NCBI GenBank assembly: GCA_040386195.1
Contig: JAZKFV010000024.1
Coordinates: forward strand, 1 to 31,338
Direction of reading: 5' to 3'
Origin: JAJTCH01 sp040386195
GTDB taxonomy: Bacteria > Pseudomonadota > Alphaproteobacteria > Rickettsiales > UBA1997
DNA length: 31,338 bases
A program made the translations under genes and the position numbers. Position 1 is the first letter of the stretch; every line of letters begins with the position of its first letter. Of the stretch, positions 15,252 through 23,350 are shown in pieces. The notes beneath the pieces are model-generated. The model made no database searches. It had not been told where the DNA came from and saw only the letters and a list, made by a program, of their open reading frames with translations.

Positions 15252-15299
15252 AGTGAAGATTGGAGCGGTTTTGAATGGTTTGGCTTTTGTTGATTAAAG
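15252..15299 (+). pseudogene. Duplicated 3' end of ahpD
   Basis: These 48 bases match the end of ahpD (14159-14206) without gaps at 42 positions by hand count, including the stop codon. Translated in the corresponding frame they give VKIGAVLNGLAFVD and stop, versus VKIGAVLNGFAFIV in ahpD. No other part of ahpD is present nearby. It is a remnant of a second ahpD copy in direct orientation, starting about a dozen bases after the NG-repeat gene ends. Confidence 0.85.
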
Positions 15300-15324
15300 T
15301 TTTGAGCCTAAGGATAAGTTTCAA

Positions 15325-15680
15325 TTATCTGATCATTGAAGAGAAAGTTGAACCGGAACTTTTACCATAATCTTCAACAAACTTGATATGTTTATCTAAG
15401 TCAGAAATTTTATCTGGGCTCATTTCTTCTAATAAACCTAAAGCTCGCTCCTGACTAAAAGGAACCGGTATCTTTCCTACAAACAAACCTATGTGGACTG
15501 CTTTTGATATTAAACTTTTATACAGTTATAAATTATAGATGGGATTGGATTAGGTTCTGCACTTTTTCTTATCAGCGCAGTAAGTATAGCTTGCATTAAA
15601 CCTTCTGGCGAGTCGCCAAAATATTCAAATAAATAATCTGCAAATACTTGAGGAAAATTGGTTGTTACTGTTATTGTCAT
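15325..15680 (-). pseudogene. Broken small gene (about 118 residues) of unknown family
   Basis: On the minus strand an ATG at 15680 opens a 56-residue frame (MTITVTTNFPQVFADYLFEY...) ending at 15510. A second open frame (15525 to 15325) continues with SKAVHIGLFVGKIPVPF and LEEMSPDKISDLDKHIKFVE. The two frames overlap at 15510-15525, so a single-base indel there would join them into one protein. The amino-acid composition is normal for coding sequence. I do not recognise the family. It starts three bases after the 95-residue ORF upstream, so the two may once have formed an operon. Confidence 0.45.
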
Positions 15681-15682
15681 AT

Positions 15683-15970
15683 TTATAAAGCCTGTGCGTT
15701 CCCTGTTTGATTATCTTTAGTAAGTCCAGTTTTCAGATTGGCCGAAACAGTTGCTCTTACTGAAGTTGATCTTACTAAAGTTGGGCTTTCCGCCGCTAAT
15801 CTTCTTGCAAAATCATTCACCTCCCAATCATCAAGACCTTCCAAAATTTTTTGAGGTAAAAGAGGACGAAGATGTTCTTTAAATTGTTTTTCTCCAAACT
15901 CTTCTTGCAAAGCTTGGGCCATTTCTATTTGAAAGGGGGTTTTGCAAAGTTTTGGATGGTGGATAAGCAA
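15683..15970 (-). CDS. Small hypothetical protein (95 residues, or 79 from ATG)
   Basis: A short open frame starting with TTG at 15970 or, more conventionally, ATG at 15922 (MAQALQEEFGEKQFKEHL). Residues 17-65 look like a compact helical protein (LRPLLPQKILEGLDDWEVND) and the tail is Ser/Thr/Asn-rich. There is no clear ribosome-binding site, signal peptide or recognisable domain. It sits among gene remnants, directly upstream of the broken gene at 15325-15680, and may itself be a fragment. Confidence 0.45.
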   Translation of the reverse strand: MLIHHPKLCKTPFQIEMAQALQEEFGEKQFKEHLRPLLPQKILEGLDDWEVNDFARRLAAESPTLVRSTSVRATVSANLKTGLTKDNQTGNAQAL

Positions 15971-16049
15971 GAATAAAATTTTTTAAATCCTTAGTTTTGC
16001 ACTTCATCATACGAGTATCAATCTACCAAACCGAACCTCATTCCACTTC

Positions 16050-16154
16050 CTGGATTACCGCGCCTTCGGCTCGCAATGACGGCGCTTAAAAATTGGTGAA
16101 GGAATAATTTAAAACATCATCATTGCGAGGAGCTTCGGCTCCGCGGCAATCCAG
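16050..16154. repeat. Pair of inverted dispersed repeats (ctggattgccgcg... family)
   Basis: Copy A (about 16050-16082) reads ctggattaccgcgccttcgg then ctcgcaatgacgg. Copy B (about 16115-16154) is the same family in the opposite orientation, ending gcggcaatccag. Each also has an internal small stem (cgccttcggctcg; gagcttcggctc). A third copy is at 31287-31319. The 32 bp between A and B are AT-rich. Copy B abuts the truncated end of the ubiE remnant, which suggests the repeat marks a rearrangement junction. Confidence 0.85.
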
Positions 16155-16167
16155 TTTTGAACTTTAG

Positions 16168-16290
16168 GTTATGGTAAGAGCCTTCGTCGCCGGCAACCAT
16201 TTTGCCAATTTTGGGAATGGCGTGGAAGGAATATAGATCGTAAAACTTAGCTAAGACAAGGCAAAATTCTAAACAAGTAAATTTTTCCCA
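16168..16290 (-). pseudogene. Fragment of a duplicated ubiE
   Basis: On the minus strand, inside a 95-residue open frame (16407-16120), the sequence EKFTCLEFCLVLAKFYDLYS, FHAIPKIGKMVAGDEGSYH aligns with GKFICLEFSQVNNLPLAKLYDLYS, FKAIPKIGKLVAGDKDSYQ of the intact ubiE at 19467-20219. A few residues are missing after CLEF, and nothing of the methyltransferase core or C-terminus remains. The orientation is the same as ubiE. The upstream part of the open frame (about 16290-16407) is not recognisably UbiE. It is best read as a decayed partial copy ending at a dispersed repeat. Confidence 0.82.
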
Positions 16291-16505
16291 CAGATCGGGT
16301 TTTACAAACTCGATCTTTTGTTTCTGCAAATCTAAAATCAAAAAATAAACACTAATTCCAGCATCACAAACACCAACCAAATCATTTTCCTGTTTTTCAC
16401 ACTGCAAGATTAATAAACTCTGTTAAGAAAAAATTGATCAATTTATAATATCTGTAAAAGTTTATTTAAAAATCAGACATTTAATCACAAACAAAACCAA
16501 AAATT

Positions 16506-19422
16506 ATGCCAATAAATCCACGAGGGTTAGAGATAATTCTAAATGATCTTAGAAATAACCTGATTACTGAGATTAGTCTTAATCACAAAGAAATCCGTGC
16601 TGAAGAAGCAAAAGCAATTGCTGCTGCTTTAAAAGATAATCAGAGTTTGACTGTTCTTGTTCTTGGGCACAACAAAATCGGCGATGAAGAAGCAAAAGAA
16701 ATTGCTGATGCTTTAAAAAATAATCAGAGTTTGACTGATCTTGATCTTGAGTACAACCAAATCGGCGATAAAGGAGCAAAAGAAATTGCTGATGTTTTAA
16801 AAAATAATCAGAGTTTGACTCGCCTTGTTCTTGAGCACAACCAAATCGGCGATAAGGGAACAAAAGAAATTGCTGATGCTTTAAAAAATAATCAGAGTTT
16901 GACTGGTCTTGTTCTTGATCACAACCAAATCGGCGATGAAGGAGCAAAAGAAATTGCTGATGCTTTAAAAAAGAATCAGAGTTTGACTGATCTTGCTCTT
17001 GGGCTCAACCAAATCGGCGATGAAGGAGCAAAAGAAATTGCTGATGCTTTAAAAAAGAATNNNNNNNNNNNNNNNNNNNNNNNNNNNNNNNNNNNNNNNN
17101 NNNNNNNNNNNNNNNNNNNNNNNNNNNNNNNNNNNNNNNNNNNNNNNNNNNNNNNNNNNNGGAGCAAAAGAAATTGCTGATGCTTTAAAAAATAATCAGA
17201 GTTTGACTGGTCTTGATCTTGAGCACAACCAAATCGGTGGTGAAGGAGCAAAAGAAATTGCTGATGCTTTAAAAAATAATCAGAGTTTGACTGATCTTGT
17301 TCTTGGGCACAACAAAATCGGCGATAAAGGGGCAAAAGAAATTGCTGATGCTTTAAAAAAGAACAAGAGTTTGACTCGTCTTGTTCTTGATCACAACCAA
17401 ATCGGCGATGAAGGAGCAAAAGAAATTGCTGATGCTTTAAAAAAGAATCAGAGTTTGACTAGTCTTGATCTCGACTTTAACCAAATCAGTTCTACATTAA
17501 AATCTCAAATCAACAAGTTAATAGAAAGAAACCGCCAAATTCGTGATAACTTCCTTGCCTTAGCACAGCAAGCAATCAGACAAGAAACCGAAGCAAACGA
17601 TCTTTTAAACCAGATGGTTGAAGTTCCATTGGCGCATCAAATTTATGCTTTAGAAAAAATCAAAAAAGAAGTCAAAGAACTACAAAAACAAAATAAAGAC
17701 TTTGCCCGCCATCTAGAAATCATCGAATTATTAAATGCTAATTTAGGCATTCAAAACTCTGAAACACAATCACAGCCGGCATCTTACGAAGAAGCTGAAG
17801 AGGAAATTGCGCAAGAAACTTCAACGCCAGAATCACCAAAAAGCACCATAATTCCAGATGCCGCAACTCAAATTCAAAGCAGCCAGCCAGAGCTTGTTGT
17901 TGCGCAAATTGTGCAGTCTTCTTTATCGCAAACTAAACCAGAATTCTCCGAAGAAAAACTGACAGAATTACAAGGCCAATATCAATCTTTGCAACAACAA
18001 CTTTTAAAAGGTGAGGAGCAATCACAACAATCTAGAGAGCAAATTCAAAAACAATTACAAGGTCTAGAATTTGCTATTGCCCAATTAGCCATCATTCGTA
18101 TTCAAAGAGATGGGCAAGAAGATCAATCTCAAACTGCAAAACCTCAAGATGACAATTTGTTGAAATTAGATGCAGAGAAAAAGGAGCGTCTTGAAAAAAT
18201 ACTTCATAATCATCAATTGGTTGGTGAATTTGCTGGGAAAGATGATGTTGCCAGATTTTATCTTCCCGGTGAAGATAAGGGTGAAGTTAAAGCCAAAATT
18301 AATAGTGAGGTAATTAGAATTAAGGCTGACCCAGCTTTGGCAAAGTTTTATACTGATATAAAATATTATCTTGGCGAAATTTTTACTTCAGCAATGATTG
18401 CCGATGTAGTTGGCGTTAACCGAGTGGCAATTTTAGGAAATAATGTTGTTGATTTTACCGCTAAAGGTTTGGCATTTGCTGCCGACGAATTACCGGGTGG
18501 CAGTGTTTTAAGTTGCACCATTGGAGCTCTAGCCCGTTATTGCCCTGACCAAAAGTTTAGTAAAAATTATAAAAAATTAACCAGCCTTTGTGGTGATGGC
18601 ATAAATGATCAAAACAATTTAATTGAGGCTTTGGCAATTGAAATAGTTAAAATTTTTGAGCAGGAAAGACAAAAAGGTGACGAGGCAGAAATTAAAAAAC
18701 AGCGTTTTAGAGATATTTTTGACCAAGCTAAAAAGAAGGTTCAACAATTATCACCTAATAATCAAAACATTAAATTAAAACTCAGCAACATTGACCAACA
18801 AGCCGCATTTTACGGCACTAAAATGGTTGCCGCTATTTTTAATGGTAGAAGAATTACTGGTAAAGACAGATTAGTAGTTGATCGAGATTTGGTAAATGGT
18901 CTGGTTGAAGATTTAAAGGCAACATTAGGTAACGAGCCAACCAAACCAACTGTAGAAGAATTTCATGCAGATCTTAAAGCAAATCGCCAACAAAGAGAGG
19001 AAAAAGCAGAAAAAGCAACACTTGAACAGCGAGTTGGGACTTTGGAGGGGCAGTTGGCGCAAGCTAAAGAAGTGATTACCCAGCAGGGAGGTGAAATTAA
19101 TGATTTAAAAGCACAATTAGCAAATTTAACACAATTGGTGCAAAGCATGATTGCATCACAATCTCAGCCTCAAACAAAAAAATCTTTAGTTCCAACATTG
19201 CCGATATCCGCAACGAATCAAGATTCTGATTCAGATGAAGAATCAATGGGAAGCGCCAGACTTAAAACCCAAATGACCGAGGCTTTGCAAGCAAAAAAAG
19301 AGGCTTTAGAAACTGCCCGGTCAAAAAGAAGAGAGTTATCACCAAGCTCTTCGCCAAGAGCAACAACAACATCTACAGCAAAAGCACCAGAACAAAGTGC
19401 CGTAATTCCATACAAACCATAA
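16506..19422 (+). CDS. Large leucine-rich-repeat (RNase-inhibitor type) protein, interrupted by an assembly gap
   Basis: One gene split only by the N-run at 17061-17160. The N-terminal part (185 residues visible before the gap) and the first about 105 residues after it are 28-residue LRRs of the ribonuclease-inhibitor/NLR type, with consensus GAKEIADALKNNQSLTxLxL then xxNQIGDE. After the gap the frame is that of 17161, and it runs to TAA 19420-19422. The region past the LRRs has a helical linker (17500-17730), a Gln/Glu/Ser-rich segment, and an unrecognised helical domain (about 18160-18950, with VARFYLPGEDKGEVKAKI and TSLCGDGINDQNNLIEAL). A coiled coil (about 19010-19150) and a Ser/Lys-rich tail follow. 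No signal peptide or membrane helix. It is a likely host-interacting effector; the function is unproven. Confidence 0.85.
16603..17490 (+). repeat. 84-bp tandem repeat array encoding the LRRs
   Basis: Near-identical 84-bp units (starting ggagcaaaagaaattgctga) repeat on both sides of the N gap; adjacent units differ at only a few bases. This DNA-level homogeneity indicates recent unit duplication or gene conversion and explains why the assembly broke here. Units become divergent at both ends of the array. Antisense open frames across this array are shadows. Confidence 0.95.
17061..17160. other. Assembly gap of exactly 100 N within the LRR array
   Basis: The gap falls inside an 84-bp repeat. 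The unit breaks off after 36 bases before the gap and a new unit starts at base 1 right after it. The true missing length should therefore be 48 bp plus a multiple of 84 bp. One hundred does not fit this series and would shift the frame, so the N-run is a placeholder of unknown size. Confidence 0.97.
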
Positions 19423-19466
19423 CCTTATGATTTTAAGAAATATCCAAACGCTGGATTCAGATAATT

Positions 19467-20219
19467 TTACTTCCGCGCAATATGAATTGCCACCACGCCA
19501 AAGTTTAAACTTGTATATCCAACATTTTTAAACCCAGCTTGCTCAATCATTTTTTTGAAATTTTCTTGATTGGGAAATTTGCGGATTGATTCAACTAAAT
19601 ATTGATACGAATCCTTGTCACCCGCCACCAGCTTGCCGATTTTAGGAATGGCTTTGAAGGAATATAAATCGTAGAGTTTGGCGAGTGGCAAATTATTTAC
19701 TTGCGAAAATTCTAAACAAATAAATTTGCCACCGCTTTTTAAAACACGAAAAGCTTCGTTCAAACCATTTTGAACATTGGTGAAATTTCTAATCCCAAAA
19801 GCGATGGTGTAATAATCAAATGAGTTGTCGGCGTAAGGCAATTTTTCGCCATCGCAGCAATTAAAATTTAGATGAGAAAATAAATTTTTATCCACCGCGC
19901 GCTCTTTGCCAACCGCCAACATTTCAGCGTTAATATCAGCAACTTCAATTTCTATTTGAGAATTATTTTCACGAGCTTTCTTCAAAATCCGAAAAGCAAC
20001 ATCGCCAGTTCCACCAGCCACATCAATGGTTTTATAAGATTGGTTCGGAATAAATTTTATCTTCTTAACCATTTTATCTTTCCACAAACGATGCAGACCC
20101 GCACTCATAAAATCATTCATAATATCGTATTTAGAAGCGACCGAACTGAACACTTCTTTGACTAAAGAAGATTTTTGATTTTCATCAACTTGCTTGAAGC
20201 CGAAATGGGTTTGAGTCAT
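19467..20219 (-). CDS. ubiE: Demethylmenaquinone / 2-polyprenyl-6-methoxybenzoquinol C-methyltransferase UbiE
   Basis: A 250-residue SAM-dependent methyltransferase of the UbiE/COQ5 family, acting in ubiquinone synthesis. Features are the N-terminal VFSSVASKYDIMNDFMSAG, motif I DVAGGTGDVAFR (66-77), EVADINAEML, the UbiE signature FGIRNFTN (141-148), and KFICLEFSQ with LYDLYSFKAIPKIGKLVAGD. Length and motif order are normal. It lies 13 bp downstream of radA on the same strand. It is convergent with the LRR gene, beyond which a partial ubiE copy is found. The quinone type made by this organism cannot be told from this gene alone. Confidence 0.97.
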   Translation of the reverse strand: MTQTHFGFKQVDENQKSSLVKEVFSSVASKYDIMNDFMSAGLHRLWKDKMVKKIKFIPNQSYKTIDVAGGTGDVAFRILKKARENNSQIEIEVADINAEMLAVGKERAVDKNLFSHLNFNCCDGEKLPYADNSFDYYTIAFGIRNFTNVQNGLNEAFRVLKSGGKFICLEFSQVNNLPLAKLYDLYSFKAIPKIGKLVAGDKDSYQYLVESIRKFPNQENFKKMIEQAGFKNVGYTSLNFGVVAIHIARK

Positions 20220-20232
20220 AAATTTTTAAAAA

Positions 20233-21645
20233 TTATTTCTTAAAAAACCGCGCCAAATCCCGAATGTGGGAAACGGTTTGGATGTTAATATTTCCTAAAT
20301 TAGCTTTCAAACTTTTCCAGCTTTTTAGTTTTTCAACTCCTTGCGGCACAATAATATTTTCAAATCCAAGCTTCGCCGCTTCTTTCAAACGAATATCAAT
20401 TCCTGAAACCATTCGCACTTCGCCGCTTAAGCCAAGCTCGCCCATCACGGCGCAATTATTGGGAAGTGGAATATCACGAGCGGCGGAAATTAAAGCGGCG
20501 GCAACGGCTAAATCGGCGCCGGGTTCGTTGATTTTTAAACCGCCGGCAACATTTAAATAAACTTCTTTGTCACCCAAATTTAAACCGAATCTTGCATTCA
20601 AAACGGCGATAATCATTGAGAGACGATTCAAATCCCAACCAACAACGGCGCGTCTTGGCGTTGGCATAAAACTTGGCGCGATCAATGCTTGAACTTCTAC
20701 CAAAATTGGGCGCGTTCCTTCCATTCCAGCAAAAACTGCGGCGCCGGAAATATTCTCGGTGCGGCTGGATAAAAATAATTCACTTGGATTGGAAACTTCC
20801 GACAAACCCATATCATTCATTTCAAAAACACCGATTTCATTAGCGGCGCCGAAACGATTTTTGATTGAACGCAAAATTCTAAATTGATGACCGCGCTCGC
20901 CTTCAAAATATAAAACCGTATCAACCAAATGCTCCAAAACCTTTGGCCCAGCAATTTGCCCGTCTTTGGTAACGTGGCTAACAATTATCAAAATTATATT
21001 TTTGCGTTTGGCAAGCATGGTAAGTTCGCCAGCTGAGGCGCGCACTTGTGAAACCGTGCCAGGAGCGGAAGCTAAATCTTCAATATACATCGTTTGAATG
21101 GAATCAATAATCACCGCAGTTGGCGTGTCTTTATTGTCGAGAGTTTTTAAGATGTCTAAAACATTTGTGGTTGAAGCAAGTTTGACTCCAGATTTTTCTA
21201 AGCCTAATCTTTTGGCGCGAAGTCGTACTTGATCAATCGATTCTTCGCCAGAAATATAATAAATATTATTCCCCAATTTTCCCAACGATGCCGCCGCTTG
21301 CAAAAGCAAAGTTGATTTGCCAATTCCCGGATCGCCACCAATCAAAACGGCAGAACCTTTAACCAAACCGCCGCCCAAAACACGATCAAGTTCAGCAATG
21401 CCAACTTGAATTCTTGGCACATCAATTCCCAAAGTATCCAAACCCGCCATTTCAATTTTATGTCCTTTGTCCTTTTTAGTAACATTCAAAATATTGCTAC
21501 TCAAAACCCCACCTTCAACATTTGCTCCACCAGTTTCATATTCTTCGAGCAATGAATTCCACGCTCCACAATCCGGACATTTGCCCGCCCATTTAGTGTG
21601 AATCGTTCCGCATTCTTGACAGGAGTAAGTGGTTTTTGGCGCCAT
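20233..21645 (-). CDS. radA: DNA repair/recombination protein RadA
   Basis: A 470-residue RecA-like branch-migration protein (formerly Sms). The N-terminal zinc finger has Cys9, Cys12, Cys23 and Cys26. Walker A GGDPGIGKST is at 103-112, the RadA-specific KNRFG motif is at 262-266, and the C-terminal Lon-like domain contains NVAGGLKINEPGADLAVAAA. It promotes homologous recombination and replication-fork repair in the cytoplasm. ubiE follows after 13 bp, so the two are likely co-transcribed. Confidence 0.98.
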   Translation of the reverse strand: MAPKTTYSCQECGTIHTKWAGKCPDCGAWNSLLEEYETGGANVEGGVLSSNILNVTKKDKGHKIEMAGLDTLGIDVPRIQVGIAELDRVLGGGLVKGSAVLIGGDPGIGKSTLLLQAAASLGKLGNNIYYISGEESIDQVRLRAKRLGLEKSGVKLASTTNVLDILKTLDNKDTPTAVIIDSIQTMYIEDLASAPGTVSQVRASAGELTMLAKRKNIILIIVSHVTKDGQIAGPKVLEHLVDTVLYFEGERGHQFRILRSIKNRFGAANEIGVFEMNDMGLSEVSNPSELFLSSRTENISGAAVFAGMEGTRPILVEVQALIAPSFMPTPRRAVVGWDLNRLSMIIAVLNARFGLNLGDKEVYLNVAGGLKINEPGADLAVAAALISAARDIPLPNNCAVMGELGLSGEVRMVSGIDIRLKEAAKLGFENIIVPQGVEKLKSWKSLKANLGNINIQTVSHIRDLARFFKK

Positions 21646-21720
21646 TGGTTTGGTTGGTTAATTGATTATTGAATTAAATTTGATAATAAAGTTCGGCATT
21701 TTACAAGGTTGTTTATGAAT

Positions 21721-21737
21721 TATTGATAATATCAATA
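21721..21737. promoter_or_regulatory. Near-palindrome in the divergent radA / 21806 gene region
   Basis: Arms tattgat and atcaata flank a three-base centre within the 160-bp gap separating radA from the divergent gene at 21806. The gap is strongly AT-rich and holds no open frame. The palindrome is a candidate operator only; AT-rich palindromes arise easily by chance here. Confidence 0.3.
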
Positions 21738-21805
21738 TTGTTGTTGATAAAAAAGTTTGTTTGGTTTAACTCAGATTTTTTTTATTAATCAATTTTTTAA
21801 ATTCA

Positions 21806-23284
21806 ATGAAAAGAGCAGGACAAATTGCAGGAAGATTTGGGCGACAAGCATTAAGAGCCGAAGCGCCACAACTACCAGCCTTTCTAGGAGCAACAAGATC
21901 GCCAATAATAAACTCACCCACTAATTCTCGATCATTTTCAACCAAGCCATCTAAAATTCCACAACCTCCTGAAGCAAACATTCCTCCACAAATCCCAGCT
22001 CAAGAAGATTTGGCAGGAGAAGATGAGGTTATTGCTAAAGCGGCAGCAGAAATGTTTGCAATATTTTTCTCTGGATTTGCTTGGTCAGCAGCTTTGCAAG
22101 CGCCAATTACTTTTGCGCTACATTTAATGATAGCAAAAATGAGAAGAGGAGAAGGCTATGATCAAACCGCGCAAAAATTGTTTGGACTTATTCAAAGCAA
22201 AAGTGGCTTGCAAAAACTTGGCTATGAAAGTGTGAACACTTTCAAAAGAAGATCATTAGCTTCGGTTCTGCCCAATTCAGTGGTGGCTTCAATCATTAAT
22301 AATTATGGTCTAAGCCCAGTTTTAGGATCGCTTTCAATTGGCATTTTTGAAAGCGGCGTCAACTCCCTAAAAGAGCCGCAAGAAAGATTTAATATGAGCA
22401 ATAAAGCTAAATCATTTGCTCATATTGACGGCAAGCTCAATCTTCTGACCATAACCGAAAAAGAATTTGACGAACAATTAGCAAAATATGAAGGCGATAA
22501 AACTGATCTGAAAAGCTATGCCGAGTTGGAAGAATTGCGCGAGACTTTTAAAGAAAATGCTAATTTACAAAAATTTGCTATTTTTATGCGCAACTTCATC
22601 TTTGCATTAGCGGTTTTAACTGTTGCGCCAGTTGCCAGCAAGTTTGTTGAAGAAAATAGCGATGAAATTTTTGCCAAAACCGGCATACCAAAAGAATATC
22701 AAACCAAGATTCTAACCAACGTTATGCGCTGCGTTTTGGCTTTGGTTAGCACCGTTCCTGAAAATTTATTGATTCAGTCTTCTTCAGGAGAAGTGAAATT
22801 TAGTGATTTAAAAAACAAACCATTCTCATCTTATTTTACCGGAGGTTTAAGTAGAATTGTCGTGGTTTATCTGGCGGCAACAACCATTGCTGAAGGCATA
22901 AAAACAGGGCGAAATATGTCGGAAATTGTCAATCAATCTTTGCATCAGCTTGTTGAAAATTTTCAAGAATTGAGTCAAGAATTTGATGACAAACTTTCTC
23001 CTCAAACTCAGGATGTGATGAGGCGTTTGGCAGATGATGAAGAATATTTAAAAGATTTCGCTAAGTTGGGAGGTGTGCTTTCTGAGTTATTTTCTGAAGC
23101 AGCATCTGGGTTTGAAGACAGGATCACAGAAATTGCCAAAGATCCAACTTTTGGCAAAAGATTTTTAACTTCTGAACCTAAAGATTTAAAAGATATGAAC
23201 ACAAAACCATCTTCACAAGCTATTGGACAACCTTTATCAGCAGAACCTACGCAATCTATAAAAGAAAAGGGAGCTGAAAAATAA
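21806..23284 (+). CDS. Membrane-associated protein with mitochondrial-presequence-like N-terminus
   Basis: A 492-residue protein of no recognised family. The first 44 residues contain seven Lys/Arg and one acidic residue and can form an amphipathic helix (KRAGQIAGRFGRQALRAEA). They end in SRSFSTKPS, where Arg42-Ser43-Phe44 followed by Ser45-Thr46 resembles a mitochondrial processing site with Arg at -3. Hydrophobic or amphipathic helices follow at about 83-110, 155-185, 257-282, 303-325 and 343-365. The order of Pro-containing helices and short Gly-rich helices (GLQKLGYESVNTFKRRSLAS; YFTGGLSRIVVVYLA) is faintly like a mitochondrial carrier, but the charged PxDxxKxR signatures are absent. The C-terminal about 110 residues are charged and helical. 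It may be a host-mitochondrion-directed effector; this is inference. It stands alone between radA and the aminopeptidase gene. Confidence 0.7.
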   Translation: MKRAGQIAGRFGRQALRAEAPQLPAFLGATRSPIINSPTNSRSFSTKPSKIPQPPEANIPPQIPAQEDLAGEDEVIAKAAAEMFAIFFSGFAWSAALQAPITFALHLMIAKMRRGEGYDQTAQKLFGLIQSKSGLQKLGYESVNTFKRRSLASVLPNSVVASIINNYGLSPVLGSLSIGIFESGVNSLKEPQERFNMSNKAKSFAHIDGKLNLLTITEKEFDEQLAKYEGDKTDLKSYAELEELRETFKENANLQKFAIFMRNFIFALAVLTVAPVASKFVEENSDEIFAKTGIPKEYQTKILTNVMRCVLALVSTVPENLLIQSSSGEVKFSDLKNKPFSSYFTGGLSRIVVVYLAATTIAEGIKTGRNMSEIVNQSLHQLVENFQELSQEFDDKLSPQTQDVMRRLADDEEYLKDFAKLGGVLSELFSEAASGFEDRITEIAKDPTFGKRFLTSEPKDLKDMNTKPSSQAIGQPLSAEPTQSIKEKGAEK

Positions 23285-23308
23285 ACTTTCTTGAAATAGA
23301 TTCTAATC

Positions 23309-23350
23309 ATTGGTTAAATCCATTTTCTCAAAAAATCGGATTTAACCAAT
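23309..23350 (+). promoter_or_regulatory. Hairpin overlapping the aminopeptidase start codon
   Basis: A perfect 13-bp inverted repeat, attggttaaatcc (23309-23321) and ggatttaaccaat (23338-23350), with a 16-base loop. The second arm ends on the first two bases of the ATG at 23349, so a folded leader would hide the initiation region. No T-run follows, which argues against a terminator for the gene before it. Confidence 0.65.

Noticed and set aside
16506..17180. Separate short LRR gene ending just after the N gap
   Set aside because: The stop is reached only by reading 100 N as real length; repeat phase shows the gene continues in the frame of 17161.
16579..17419. Antisense open frames and possible CRISPR-like periodicity in the 84-bp array
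   Set aside because: The unit is one 28-residue LRR with no spacer/repeat alternation; the antisense frames are shadows of the array.
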